Source: Papilionanthe hookeriana x Papilionanthe teres (Eukaryota; Streptophyta; Magnoliopsida; Asparagales; Orchidaceae). Taken from it: DNA of 64,000 nucleotides. The stretch lies in contig CM040423.1 in assembly GCA_022702705.1 (NCBI GenBank), forward strand, positions 41,322,070 through 41,386,069. Reading direction: 5' to 3'. The position numbers and the translations under genes were made by a program. The notes beneath the pieces are model-generated. The model worked only from the letters and a program-made list of their open reading frames with translations, ran no database searches and was not told the DNA's origin. Position 1 is the stretch's first letter; each line of letters opens with the position of its first letter. Positions 22,062 to 35,661 of the stretch are shown piece by piece.

Positions 22062-23227
22062 GGTTGTGTTTGGCACAGCTTATTTGTAGCGGTGGCGTTT
22101 TCAAAACGCCAACAGTCTGTTTGAAAATCTCGTTTTCAAAAATTATTACAAAAATCACTTCTCCGTTTTGTATTAGACGCAGATCGCGGGGTCGACCCTG
22201 CGACCCGAGTTTAACAATTGCTTTTACGATATTTACCCCCTGTTCGTTCGTTTGTATGTTCGAGCCCCTTTCCTCTCTGCAATCCGCGACATCATCCCCT
22301 CCCGTTCATCTGCCCTAGCGTGGCTCGCAGCAAGCGGCGAGATCGGTCTGGTTCGAGGATCAGCGAGATCAGCGAGATCGGCTCTCTCCTCCGTTTATTT
22401 TCAGAATGCTCGCTCTCTCCCCCGTTCGGCTCGTTTCACTCGCACCATAGGCACCACACCGGAGCCCCGCACTCTTCTGTTCGTCACCTCCCGCGCCAAA
22501 GACCCACCTGCTCATCTCCCTGCACCGAACCAGCTCCTTCTCTCTCTCGTCCGGAAGGCTCGCCTACTGGACCTTCCTCCTCCTCTGCCCTGCCAGAAAC
22601 CGCGTTGGATCACCTATTCCTATCTCCTTGCTGCAACTGCTACTATTCTGTATCATTTTCTCGACTCCCTCTGATTAAGGTCGTATTTTTCTTACTCCCT
22701 TATTTTATCTCATTCTATTAGTTTTCTTACTTCCTGCTAAGCTTCTATTGTTTATTCTATGAATTGAAGTGTCTGCTTTGGGACGACTGATTTTTTTTTT
22801 TTTTAATTTTTTGTAAGTGGAGAACACTAATGTCTCAATGATCGGAGATATTGGAAGGCATTGCATTTTATTTGATTTTAAGTTTTTTAACAATGCCTTT
22901 ATTACTGCGACGGATTGGCATTGCTTTGTTTTTATGGAAATGTCTTGATTTGTTTACTTCTTATTGTTATACTTCTCATTTTTCTAATGCTGCTGTTTTG
23001 CTTTTCTTGATGGAATTGATAAATTTTGGTGGAACAAGGGCAGATTATTCAGAACAGGGGCAAATTTGTCATTTAGCCTACAACAGTATCGTAATTCGAA
23101 TTGTTTTCCAAACGTTCAAACCAAACAGACAGACAGATTATCCGGACAATCTGATTATCAGCAGATTATCAGGATAATCTGCTTATCCTGATAATCTGGA
23201 TAATTTGCAGCTGTGCCAAACAGACCC
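22062..23227 (+). mobile_element. Harbinger-like non-autonomous DNA element, copy 2, with GC-rich cargo
   Basis: A 1166-bp element between TTA duplications (22059-22061 and 23228-23230). The left terminus GGTTGTGTTTGGCACAGCT matches the inverted right terminus GGGTCTGTTTGGCACAGCT with two differences. Next to the left end lies a palindrome, TGGCGTTTTCAAAACGCCA, shared in degraded form with the elements at 17996 and 48351. Near the right end, AGATTATC and GATAATCT units alternate (23139-23205), a subterminal hairpin-forming cluster. The interior at about 22250-22720 is strikingly GC- and CT-rich, like a plant 5' UTR or first exon, with two overlapping open frames but no recognisable protein. 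No transposase is present. Confidence 0.7.
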
Positions 23228-23230
23228 TTA

Positions 23231-23933
23231 GTTGATTCCGATCGACTCAACTAAATGCTCAAGATTTAACACATATGAGGAGTCAATGAGTGATTTGAAT
23301 TTCTAAATTGTGTGGGTCTCAATCTAGTATTATAAGAGAATCAGTAGAGAAATTTATTGCTAGATTCTAAGCTCTAGAGAAGGAAACAAACCTAAAAAAA
23401 ATAAGGTCAATAAGGAATTGTGATCAATGTGAAAGTGCTCTCCTAACAAGCCATATTGACTAGTGATTGAATAAGTGAATGTGCTCTCCTAAAACGTCTA
23501 AAATTGTGAGCAATTTGAAAGTCAAAAGGGGCAAGTTTACTCAGATTCCATACACATACAAGCAACAGGGCAAAGGACTCAATACAACATATTTAACATA
23601 CTCTAAATAAGTCGATAACCATAATGACCCATAGGAGTCAATCAACTTATAACATACGAAGCAAAAATCACATGCAAGAAAAAAAAATATAAACTAAAAT
23701 AATAGAAAATTATTTAAAGCAACAATTGTTGCAGCAATTAACTTTTTGGCTTTTCTAAATTTTTTTAGCATTTGCAAGACAACACAACTATATTACAGAT
23801 GCAACAATAAAAATAACTAAAAAAATACAATAAAGGAAAACAAATAATGCCAAATTAAATCCTAAAATTTTCAATTGAATCTCTCCTTAAATATATATAT
23901 TAACTTCTTTCTCTAGTAATGGAGCAAAAAATT
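23231..23933. other. AT-rich DNA, nothing recognised
   Basis: About 700 bases separating the Harbinger-like element from repeat copy B; no coding or repeat signal recognised. Confidence 0.4.
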
Positions 23934-25010
23934 TGACGTGTCAAAACTTACCGTGTAGTAAGTGGGTTGTACAACGCTAGTGCATATGTCAAGTAGTATG
24001 TGGTCTTAGAGGTGTATTAATCCCACGAGGAAAATGTAACAATTATCTATGCAGGAAAATCTCTAGTTTACGAATCAAGTGGACAAAGCTTGGCAGTAGT
24101 GAAAAGAAGGCGGTAGTCCCAAGATTCTAGCAAAAATAGAGTAAATCACCGTCAACAGAAAAACATAAACGGTGAAAAGGATCTTCTGAGTTCTTTCAAT
24201 AATGATGAAGCTCATGTCTCTATGAATTGGGGATCGTTGATTGTGGTTTTCCTAAATAACTTCATACGTGATTGTTGTCAATTGGGGATATAGTACTCTT
24301 TGTGCCTATGTCTTGGTCAAAGAAAACCTAGAATATATGAAGTTGACGTTTTCTCAATCCCCGTGACATTCCTTTATTCTGACCCCCTAGAATGATTGCA
24401 AAATATGTCTACACTCTCAAAATATTGTGGTCAACTCTTTATTTCTACCATGCAATGGTAAGGGATCGTGGTTTCATGAAATATTTTAACATCCTAGAGT
24501 TAATGAAATTTGTAAGTTAACCAACAACATAGGCCATAAAACTACGAAAAATACACTAAACGAAAAACATTTCAGAAAATCAAGATTAAATCCACTACCC
24601 CTACACCATAGAGACACAAACAAAAAACTTAGTCACGCCTTGTCGGGAAAACAATAACACATAAAATTATGCATGATTTCATTACAAGAAATAAAAGTAT
24701 GTTAAATTTATAATAACTTGTCTTCTCCATTATTACATTAACCTTTCCTCTCAAACAATAGTTTCTTACAACTCACAAAATAGAGAAAAAACTCACATTT
24801 AAGGTTTCAACGAAGGAAGGAAGAAGACCTTAAGAAAAGCACTCAAATTCTCGCTTATCCTTGCCTCTAGCAGCCTCCAACTCTTCTCTCCACCGGAATA
24901 TCCTTCATGAAGCACTAAAATTCATTCTTATATCAAGAACCATGGATTTGAACATCAAATTTCCTTCCAAAAAATGATTTCCTGCTCGTCGGTGTGGTTA
25001 TGCCAAAGAT
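23934..25010 (-). repeat. LTR-retrotransposon noncoding repeat, copy B
   Basis: Begins TGACGTGTCAAAACTTAC and parallels 11518-12640 over its whole length in the same orientation, including the 'TTAATCCCACGAGGAAA' motif, 'GATCTTCTGAGTTCTTTCAA' and the 'CCTCCAACTC' region near 24870. No gag or pol belonging to it is nearby, so it may be a solo LTR or a detached 3' region. Confidence 0.55.
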
Positions 25011-25405
25011 CTGAACCTGTAGGTCTCCAAGTATAGCGTGATTCAGCTAATGTTTTGTTCCTTCGACCCTCATCTCCACGGTTTCAGTCTCCTCAATTGT
25101 CGGTCGGTTAAAGATAAAGATGAAGGACAAATAATTATCATCGATCGATCAGCAATGAAATGCTCACTTTCAAGATGAGCAAACAATCAATAGTTATATG
25201 TCTATCGTGAGCAATTAAAAAATAAATAAATAAATAAATAATAAATAAAAAAAACAAAACAAAAGCAGGAAGTGGACCATTATGGCAAAAGGTAAAATCG
25301 AAGGAAAGATTTTTATATAAAAGCAATTACAAAATTTTTTACAATTTTCTTTCAACAAACTACCTAAAATAAAAATACAAAAAATGTTTTCAAGTTTAGG
25401 GATAT

Positions 25406-27120
25406 TTAACGAGTCGTCGACCGGTCCTCGTCACTTCCACTAAGGTTCTCATTAGTTTCTTCTTCTTCTTCCAAAGAGTCTATTGGGTTATCTGGAATGA
25501 GAGTTACAAACTCATCTAAATTAGAAAAATTTGTATCGATAAGGCTATGGTGTCTGAATATTTTGGTATCATAATCCATGTCATAACGATACTGCTTTGC
25601 AACTTCGGCCATGTGTTCTTGATTGGAAACAAATGAGGCAATAATTTCTTCCAAATCATTGTTTTCTTTCATTAATGTATCCAGCAATTAGATTGACTTA
25701 TTTCTCTTAGTGAGAAAACTATAAAGTTTAAATTTGAGAAGATCTCTATCACATGAACCCTTTTAAGGCCATCTCCCAACGAAGCGACTTTATTATGTGC
25801 ATCGATCAAAGAATTTTCAGCTTCATACAGAGCGAAGCCTTAGGAGAAATATATAGATCTTCCATCAGCTCCATGTCTTACTGATAGATCATTTCTCCCT
25901 CGGGAGACGACAAAGGACCATAGCCGGCAAATGGCTCAGTCTCCTTTTTAGAAATGGATTCTGACAAATAAATGTGGTCAGAGCGGCTAGCTCTGGTCCT
26001 CTCCTACTAGGCTAAGAAAAATGGCGAGCTAGTCCTCTCCTACAAGGCTAAGAAAAATGGCGGCCACCTGTGAATCCATTGGAAGAGGAACAGATGCTTG
26101 CGGTTCAATGAGAGGCGAATCGAACGGTTGATCGATATGGCAATGAGGTGATTGACGCCTCTGCTCCTTCAGAAGCTCCTTCATCGGAGGCCCCAAACCT
26201 CATAAGATATGCATATTTCTTGCCTTTATTTTTTTTTGCATGCAACGAATGAGATTGAGTGATAATTGTAACTTCACCGATTATAGTGCTTTGAATTATG
26301 ACTAGAGTCTTAAATCAAGAAGTAAGAATTTAGCACCACAACTATCGATCATCATAGCAACAACACTACTAGACTGCTAACCTTTTATGAGGGGCCTTTT
26401 GATGGTGTGAATTTTATTTTTTGTTGTTTTTTGGCCAATTTATCGGAGACCGCTTTTCACTCGGACGGCTTCTACAGTGTCGAAAGCAAACCACAATTTT
26501 TTAGTCATGTGGTCCTTCAACACTCAGTGCAGTGCCCTCAGTAATATAATGAGGGACCGACAATTGACACATATGAGTATTACTCCAACAACATGCAACT
26601 CCTTCGACAAAGACTTGATCTTTTTTGGCAAAGTTTCTGGTGGCATAGTGAAAATCCCACAGCTGTCAGTGCAAGTGCCAACCATAAACTGCTTCTTCCA
26701 ATCTTTCATCTTTTTCTTAACTCCAAGTAGTTAGAGCTTCTTCCCAGTTGAGAACTTGGCAAAACCATCCTTAAGGACTTTAAAGGAACAAAAATTAGTA
26801 AATAGGCCAATCAACCAAGGTATTTCCTCCTAGTGGCATACGATCACAAAAGTCATGATGGCAAAGATTGAGTTTGAGAGAACTTGTGCGGGGATGACTC
26901 CATATCGGTTGAAAATGCTTCGCACTCAGAGCAGAGAGGCAACCTCGATCCATATTTGAACTGATCTAAGTAGAAAACTAGGTTTGGGCTGAAGTTGTTT
27001 GTTGGTCAACCATATTCTCGAACTTGATGCAGAATGATTGTTTTGTCAAAGATGTGGAACTTATGTAGTTCCTTCACATTCGCTGCCGATAGGATGGACA
27101 CGTTGATGGTGGGATAGGTC
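25406..27120 (-). pseudogene. Relic of a 'putative gypsy type transposon' protein
   Basis: Minus-strand frames from about 27120 down to 25406 resemble the plant protein family often annotated as putative gypsy type transposon (PF04195). Near 26960 comes FKYGSRLPL, corresponding to the family's 'G(L/F)R(F/L)PL', then a LELRKR/KDWKKQFMVG region near 26700, where this family has 'GWKxxFFFV'. The last part (25406-25687) is an intact 93-codon frame with a coiled-coil-like start (MLDTLMKENNDLEEIIASF) and an acidic end (DSLEEEEETNENLSGSDED), typical of the C-termini of these proteins. Frameshifts and stops separate the pieces. Function in the element is unknown. Confidence 0.5.
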
Positions 27121-28340
27121 TCTAAGAGCATTCAGGGATACTTCGAAGCCATCAAAAGATTACAAGCAAATAAAGCTTTGTAAAAGAAAATCAGAGAAGC
27201 ACGAAATGATGGTCTCGTGCCCAATTTATAGGGCAAGCACGTAATTCGAAACACCTCGAAAATATAAGCGTCGCATCAAACATCATTTCATGTTAAGTAA
27301 AAAATTATTTTATTATAAATGAATAATTATATAATCTGCAGAAGCAAAAAATTGATAAAAGAGTCTCATGTCAGTTCAGTCGAGGCAAACCCTTGTTGAA
27401 GCATCATTCAGAAGACCATATCTCCTTTTATCTTAATTTCATGCATTCGATCGACATCTTCCTAGAATTTGTTCATAATGTTCAGCTATTAAATGAACCC
27501 TAACTCAGCGCAAACATCAATCAATTCACAACAAAGCGCATCAACCTCTTCTTCCAACCTCGCAAATTGAGCCAGTAGCTACAGACTTCTTAATCACTTT
27601 CACTGAGAGGTCGACCATCTCCTCATTCGACGCTCCATCAAACTAGAGGGCAGTTGCCAACTCTTCAAATGTTTATGTTTTGTAGCTGCTGGATGGAACC
27701 ATCGACCGGTACACACCCTCATCGATCGATTCACGAGGTGAGGCAGCTGGATTTTTACGGTTCAATAACAAACATTGGGACAGAATGAACAATGATATTC
27801 TTGGATGGACTGTCATCGACATGATTTCCCGTTCCAGCTGGCTCATCTTCATTAAGAATAATATCAAGGAATCATTTAATGTTATCACAGTCAGAAAAAT
27901 TTACATAACCAAATATCTACTTTATTCAGAGAGAGAAACAAAAAGTTCATCTGTTCCTTATGTCGAGAGATTGCCATCCCCGTTCTACAGTAGGGGCGAA
28001 AGAAAATCGTTGATAGCCTTTTCTTTCGACCACCCCTCATGACCACCCTCAGTCACTTCGATGGGTGGAGTGACTTGCTTATTTTCCTTAGCAACGACGC
28101 CAATACTTGGATCATAATCAAAACATTATTGCGAGCTTCCTTCTTCTGGGACTTCTACTTTATGATTGAAAAATAAATGAAGTTCCTATTTTTTTAAAAA
28201 CAAATTACAAAGCTTAAATTCTATAAATTTAGATTTTCTTGAATATTGTACTTATGACAGATAAAACTATATATGTAGGTCAAAGTTGAATTTCAAAAAA
28301 TTAGAGTTAATGCATACTGATGTATGAGATTCTACTCCAC
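27121..28340. other. Intergenic DNA, nothing firmly recognised
   Basis: Mixed AT-rich DNA with short overlapping frames on both strands near 27670-28040. It may continue the transposon relic to the left, but no motif supports this. Confidence 0.35.
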
Positions 28341-28344
28341 TTTA

Positions 28345-28985
28345 ATTTATTGGAGGTTCTCCATTACTTTGTCACTTTAATTGATGATCATACTAGGAAT
28401 GTGTGAGTGTACTTCTTAAAACATAATTTTGATGTGTTTAAAAAAATAGAAAACTAGGGTTGAGAATGAAACATGTTTAAAATTGAAGTGTCTCATATTA
28501 GATAATTATGACAAGTATTGTGATCGGAAATTTAAAAGTATTTATGCTTCAGAACGAATCATGCATGAGTTCCCCCGTTCGAATGATACCGTAGTAAAAT
28601 GATGTTACCAATCACATGAATAAAACTATCACATAATGTGTTGAGATAATGAGATTACATGCAAACTTGACAAAATAGTTATAAGTAGAAATTGCGAACA
28701 CTATAATTTATTTGATAAATTGTGATACATCATTTCCTTTGAATGAAGTCTTTTCTGAATAAGTTTGGAGTGGTAAAGAAGTAAATTTATCTGATTTGAG
28801 AGTATTGAATTATTCATCATATGTTAATCTTAATGTAGGATCCAAAAATAAGATTGATTCAAAATATATCAAGCGCACATTAATTGGGTACGACTCAAAT
28901 TAACTTGGTTATAAATTTTATGAATATCATAATAAATAAGTTATTAAGAGAAGTGATATTACTTTCAATAAAATGAAGATCTGCA
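28345..28985 (+). pseudogene. Ty1/copia integrase relic
   Basis: Plus-strand fragments follow the order of a copia integrase. YFVTLIDDHTR (near 28370) matches the 'YFVTFIDDHSR' segment containing a catalytic aspartate. LILDNYDKYCDRKFK (near 28490) is a degraded 'SDNGGEY' segment, with the second catalytic aspartate retained. MRLHANL follows, then VWSGKEVNLSDLRV and IDSKYIKRTLIGYDSN near 28780-28890, matching the C-terminal 'LRVFGC...FIGY' part. Stops and frameshifts are frequent. The enzyme would insert element DNA into the genome; this copy cannot. Confidence 0.7.
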
Positions 28986-28989
28986 ATGA

Positions 28990-29290
28990 TGAAAACAAAA
29001 TTTGGACCATATCATTTTACTTTATTATTCAAAAATTGAAATGATGATATTTTTTTATGTGATATAAAATATTTATGTGATATAAATGTAAAATTAAAAT
29101 TTGGGTATTAGATAGATAAAAATAAGTTTTTTTTATTATTTATTATTATTATTTTTTTTTTGGTAATATGTGTAGAAATGCCCCTTAAATTAGGTGCTAG
29201 ATGTTCGACATTATTTATGCATAAGATGTATATTTTTTTTAATTTAAAATAATAATATTTTTTATGTGGATTTGAATTGCATAAATTTAG
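28990..29290. other. AT-rich upstream flank of the DnaJ gene
   Basis: AT-rich, with T runs near 29130-29160. Nothing recognised. Confidence 0.35.
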
Positions 29291-29297
29291 CGACTGA

Positions 29298-29844
29298 TAT
29301 AAATACGTAACAGTTGTGGGGCATTTTGTAAATACCCCAAAATTTAAAATAACAAACCTATCCACCCCGCCGAAACGCCCGCCTGAATCACCTCCCCTCT
29401 CCCCGTATGGCACAAAAAAACCTTTCCTCGTCCGTTCCTCCCCCTCGCCCCTCTCTCCCCCTCGCCCCGTTTCTCTCAGAACCATGGCCTTCATTACTGA
29501 AACCTAGCGATACCGTCGCTAGAGATACGTGCAGACACCACCGGAACTCCCTTCTTTTTCCTCCTTCTTCCGCTCCGCTCCTTGCCTCCTACCCGAAACA
29601 ATTGAGAAAGGCAACTTCACATCTTTCTATTCGTTCCAGGAGCGAGATTCCATTAGCGATGAATCGATCCCACATCCATAATAATCGGAAGGAAATATTT
29701 GCTCAAGCGCTTCTTGGCCGCTGTCAATTGCTTGTTTTTTGCTAGGAAATCAAGGCACAATTTTTCCTTGTTTGATACCTTTGCACTGGGTGTTTCTTGT
29801 GACCACTACTCAGACAGGGTTCTAGGGTTCCGATTTTGACATCC
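29298..29844 (+). promoter_or_regulatory. Probable DnaJ core promoter and 5' leader
   Basis: TATAAATA at 29298-29305 is a good TATA box, and composition shifts to CT-rich, GC-richer leader-like DNA from about 29350. If transcription starts about 30 bases after the box, the leader is about 500 bases and includes a small upstream frame, ATGGCCTTC...TAG, at 29484-29507. A leader intron is possible. No clear heat-shock element (repeated nGAAn) was seen. Confidence 0.35.
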
Positions 29845-32800
29845 ATGGGTTTGGACTACTACAATATTCTGAGGGTGAATAGGAACGCTACCAGTGAAGA
29901 ATTTAGGAAAGCGTATCGGAGACTGGCGATGCTTTGGCATCCCGATAAGTACCGAGGTGATAAACAGGTCGCTGAAGCGAGGTTCAAGGAGATCTCTGAG
30001 GCCTATGATGTGAGTCGTGTCCTCTTATATATCATTTACCCCAAATTTCGTTTTTGTTTTTGTTTCTTGAAAATCACAAGTCCTTTCGTCACCTCCTTTC
30101 TCTGACTGTCATAGTTGAAATTAGTGTAACTATGCAATAATTGATTTCCTTTTTGACAGACATATTTATCTTACAACACCACAATGTTCACTTATTCATT
30201 GATATATTGCCACCACCCTTCTATTTTAGGTTTTAAGTGATCCCCAAAAGAGAGCAATATATGATGAATATGGAGAAGAAGGTTTGAAGGGGAATGCACC
30301 TTCTGGTTCTCGAAGTGCAACTTCATACCACGCCGGTACAAGTGGCCAGAATATTTATCCATTTAATTCTAGGACTGCAGAGGAAATTTTTACTGAGGCC
30401 TTTCTGAGAGAGTTTGATTCGGTGTGCATGCCTCAGCCCAGGTCCAGAAGGTCTCAAACAGAGGCTAGAAACAGTCAAGGTGTCAAAGTTGGAGCTGCGA
30501 ACATGGCTCAGCAAGCACCAGCAATAGAGAGAAAACTTGCATGCAGTCTCGAAGAACTCTACACAGGATCTACTAGAAAAATCAAGATATCTAGGAACGT
30601 CTTAACATCTTATGGGTACATCTTTGTTCCACCTTTATTCTTTTTTTCTAAATCGTTTTGTTATATATTTACTTGTGGCATCTCCTTATAATGATTGAAT
30701 ATTTATTACCCCCTTCAAGGACTTTTTGATGCATACAATTACTACTTCTGAGAGCTACTTCATTGTTCAACTAATTTCTATTTAACTTGCTTTTGCTTTT
30801 TTACCAACTAAATTTTTTATTTACAAGGTGGTTGTTCTTTTTTTATTTTCAGTGTTATCTTTAAGTTTAATGAATCGAAGTTATTAATTTGATTTTATAC
30901 AATAGATTAAACATTAGGACAAATAGCTATAGTAATTTTAATAGAACTTATATAAAGAAAAAGAAATGTTAATAAAAATAAAATGGATATAAAAATGCCT
31001 AAAATATCCCATCTCTTACCGCCAAATATTGAGTTTCTATGAGACACCTTTGTCATTTCGTAGTGATCCCATTGGATAATGTATCATTCTTATTTAGAAG
31101 AAAGAATTAAAAGTATGAGCTGCTATTGTGCTAGAAGATAAGTGTTATCATCTTCTTTATTTCGCCCCAATGTACTGCTTAGAGTTAATAGGCTAGGGCT
31201 GGTTTGGTTGCGTTTTGTTTTCATTTTTTTTTCTATTTATTTTTTTTATTTTTTTCTAAATTTTTCTTTCATTTTCTCTCAGAAAATTAAATTCGATGTG
31301 CATTTATTTTCAAAGACATAAAACATAAAACATGTTTGCACGCATAAAAAAGGAAAAAAATATTAGTTAAAAAATGTGTAATGATAAGTTTTTTTCTTCT
31401 AGATGTAAAGCTAAACAAAAATATTGGTCATGAAGAATCCATGTCAAAGCTTTCCACAAACCATAGATAAAACACTCCCACAATCAAATCTGGGCCAAAT
31501 TAAAAGGGTTCAGAAATCCTTACACTCCCTTTTGCAAACTGCCAGTGGGTGCAGCACCAACAAATGTTAGGGTGGGGACTAGTTTCAAGAGGTGGAAATA
31601 AAAGCGTGACACTGATGAACCCAAGGTGCAACATTGGTATCAGTATCTAGGGTGGGTCATAGATGTTCAACATAAAAGAGGGGATATTGTGCTTAGGTTT
31701 TGGATAGGAGGAAATGATGTGAAATCAATGTATTAATCAGTAAAAACAAGATTGTGGTCTTTTCAAACATAAGGATTTGCTTCCAAAAGCGATAAAAGAA
31801 ATACCAAGATCAACATCTTTTCTAACATACCTATCTTAAAAGAAAAACGGCGCCAAGGATGCCCTTAGCTTTTGGTGTATGATAAATACTTATATGCTAT
31901 GTTTTTCTTTTTCTCTATTGAGACATTGTCTACTATTCTATTTTACAGTAAGTTGAAGAAACTTATTATTTTCGTTCTTTTTTTGTAATCAACCCTCCTA
32001 ATTTGTTGAAATTAAATTAAAAGTTTTAAATTATTGTGGATTTAATCTGAGGATAATAGATATTGTTGCATTAAGAATATTTTTAAAATAGTTTTTGGAG
32101 ATTACATTAATACTATAAATTAGTAATAATATATTGTTTGAGCAAGTGGTTTTAAAAGGATTTCAAATAAAACATAAAAATTTTATAAATACGTCAGGAA
32201 GTTTTGCCAAAGCAGCAACTATTAAAGATTTGCGGAGTATGATAAGAGCTGCAAAAATAGAAAAACTTTACATAATATTAGGAGACTAGATAAATGAGAT
32301 CTAATCACTAATAATAGAGTTAGATTTGTTTTGATTGCAGAATAATAGATCCAAAGGGAAAAATGAAAATACTTTTTTGAAAACTAAAAAATAAAATTTA
32401 TATTCGGATAATATTATAGTGTAATTTGAAGATTTTTTAGGATGAAATTAAGTAGAGAAGAAGTAATTTGGTTTCATTATCTAGGAACAGAGGAGACTTG
32501 CATAATGTATGAGTCATACGTTAAAGATACTCAAGAGGATGATCAAAATTAGGAAATTAAAATTACGCTTATAAAAATTACAACAATCTAAAAAAAATTA
32601 ATTTTATTCTAAGAAAATCCACCATAATAGTTTTGTTGGTGATAGGATGAATTAGTGAAAAAATATAAACGACATAAGAATTTTTAAATAATTCTATTGA
32701 GCTTAAAGATGCATTGAGTGTCTATCATAAGTATTGATTTGGTGGCTACTAAAGAGAAAATTTGTTTCAAACCCGAGTCTAAGTTGTTGTGAGTGACCAC

Positions 32801-35607
32801 TGAGTTTTAATAGCTTCAACATTATATTAAAGATCACCATCAAATTCATATCTTTTTTGTATTGTCTATCGAGGTTCTTGGCAAAAGAATTCAAAGTAAG
32901 GTGCAATTATATTTTTTATTTGCACTGGACATGATTTTGATGAGTGGGACCATTTCTTTTATTAGGTTAAAAGTTGGAGGGGTTTTATTTTCCTAGTAAG
33001 TTTGGTAAATGGAATCAAGATTGAGTAAAGGCACTGTTAGCAAAAAAAAAAATGTTATATGCCAGTTTGGCTAGAAGATAAAGTACTAACTAGGTATTGG
33101 GATTTTAAATATTGTTTATCTATTATACAAAAAAGAATGGAATAAATATAAAGACATGTGTTCAAGAGTTAAAGTTGAGTGTTGAAAATAGAGGATGTTC
33201 TTAAGAGTATAATGTGATAAAATGAATCACCGAGAGTTCAAGTGTAAATTTTTTAGAAAGTATGATTTATTAGCTATGTCAGTGTTCGTAGCTTTGTGCA
33301 GTAAAAGATTTTTCAATAACCAAGATGAGATGGGTATGAACGAGGACATTAAGATACTGCATGAGAAATTAGAAGAATTGAGTTAAAAAATGATTATCTT
33401 GGAAAAATTATGGGGAAGCACTTTTTGAGTGGATATTGGTGGAAAATAGATTTGTTGTTTGGGCTTTAAGATGGAGGTCAAATGTTTCATGATAAAACTG
33501 ATATTTGGTGTTAATAAGAAAATGATTAGTTCAGAAAAAGTGAAAGATCAAATGATAGATGTCTATATTGTATAAGAAAATGAAAAGAAAAAATAATCAA
33601 CACATTTGTAGCACTTAACTTGAATGAAGGACAAAGTAAATTTGGTCCTTAATTTTTGGAATAAGGTTTGATGATGATGACTCTTTGTTTCTCAGAGCTT
33701 CAAAAATAATGTTTTTCTCCAAACATCTTTTCGTGTGCTAAAATATGCATAGTTAAAGGAAAAACACAATATTCGGGAGTTTTTTTGAAAGCCTATGGAA
33801 GTATGCATAAGTTGATTCCCTATACAAGTCAATTGTGCGTAAGATGGGGATGCAACACAAGGGGAGTTTTTGTCCAAAAGAATAACTACTAGAAATTGGA
33901 AACTTGAGAATAGTTTTGGTCTTTTACTAGTTTTGACAGAGTGGATTTTACTTAATGGTACAAAGGCTGATTCCTTGACTACTTGCTCCTAGTGGCAAGT
34001 TTTCGTTGAAGTTTTGAATTTTAAGTTCATTTATTATCTTGGAAAATATTTGATTTTGATTTTTCAGGCTTGGTGACTACCAACTTTAGGTTCATTCAAA
34101 CTTGAGTTTTAAAGTTTCTAGCTACCTAACTCAATTCATATTTAATTTTCAAGATGATTGCTAATGTAACTAAATATTAATTTATTCACACATGATTTTT
34201 CAATATTATGACCATCAAAATCAAGCTTAATTAAATTTAAATTCACTATCCATCATTTCAGTGATGAACAAAATTAGAGTCACCTTAGATGACCATCTAA
34301 TGATCTAATTAGGAGAGTAGATGTTTTAGATTCGACTTATGTTAAGAAAGGCAGAGGTAGACCTAGGAAGATTTGGGTTTATTGTATAAAGAATGATCTT
34401 AATTTATTAGAATTAAATGAAAATATGACACTAAATAGGACGCAATGGAGAAAAAAGATTCATGCAGCCGACCCTATTTAGTGGGATTAAGGCTTTGTTG
34501 TTGTTATTTTTGTTGTTGTTGTACCCATCATTTCTAAACCTTGTATAAATAGATGATTGTATTGTATTGAAGTGTTCCACAACCAGAAGCAACAAAAGAG
34601 AGGAGAGGAAGAAATGAGATGAAAAGAGGCGTTATTCTAGAAAGGGAAATTTTGCATGCTTGCAAGTGGAGTTTCAGCTTCTTTAAGAAGAGATAAATTT
34701 TGCCATTTTTTGTTTTAGTTTGAGAGAATAGTTCTTATTTAGACTCTGGTGATAAAGAGATAAAGATTGTAATTAGAGTAATTATAATATTTTCTTCTTC
34801 ACATGTAATCTTTATTTTGCAGTAGATGAGTGCATTTTCTCTTAACCAGATAAAATAGTATTTTTATCTAATTTTATTGAAGTGTGCTTTTTCTTATACC
34901 TTTTTAAAATTTAATGGCTTATAAGATTACTCAATTTTTATGCGGTTATAGATGTAAGCTTAAGCCAAATCATGTAAATTTTGGATATATTTTCTAGCTA
35001 TTTTGTAGTTTATCATATTTGTCCCTAGGTTGAGAGGACTCCCCTTTCCAATAGTCTTTCGAGGGATATAGGAGAGGTTGATGTCCATCATTTTATAGTC
35101 TGACAACTACAAAAGCTGAGTGAAGGAAGAAATTTTCGGTGAGAAATGTCACTCTATTCCTCTTTGGTTAACCTCAGATGCTAGTTCCTTTTGGAACTTA
35201 AAACATGCAATAGTGTTGTGTTGATAGGTACTTAAATCCTTGAGTTTCCAAATTCATAGGGTTTAATGATGTAATATTTGTGCAATAATGTGAATTCAAA
35301 TATTGGCATGCTTGTCTAATAGATGTATGATTATGCCTTCTAGTCATTCCATCCAATTGAGCCTGCATCGTTCCACCCTGATGAATTTTTCAAGTGCATG
35401 CATTATTGTTATGTTCTCTAATATATGAAAGTATGCAAATGTTTTTGCAGAGTTCATCCTACGAATCACTATGTGAACCTGTCTTTGGTCAAAAACTTTT
35501 TTTTTCATGATTACGATAATTTGTTTATTCCTCTTTATTTGCTAGATTCTTAACTTTTACCATTCTTTTTTATTTATTTATTTTTTAAGGTTGAAAAAAT
35601 TTCATTA

Positions 35608-35661
<54 letters not shown>

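Noticed and set aside
22052..22721. Overlapping Arg/Ser/Pro-rich frames as a protein gene
   Set aside because: They overlap in different frames within a transposon's GC-rich interior and show no domain; GC-rich DNA gives such frames by chance.
29836..29844. In-frame TTG upstream of the DnaJ ATG as a start
   Set aside because: Plant nuclear genes use ATG in practice, and the homologous J-domain proteins begin MGLDYY-like, so the start is 29845.
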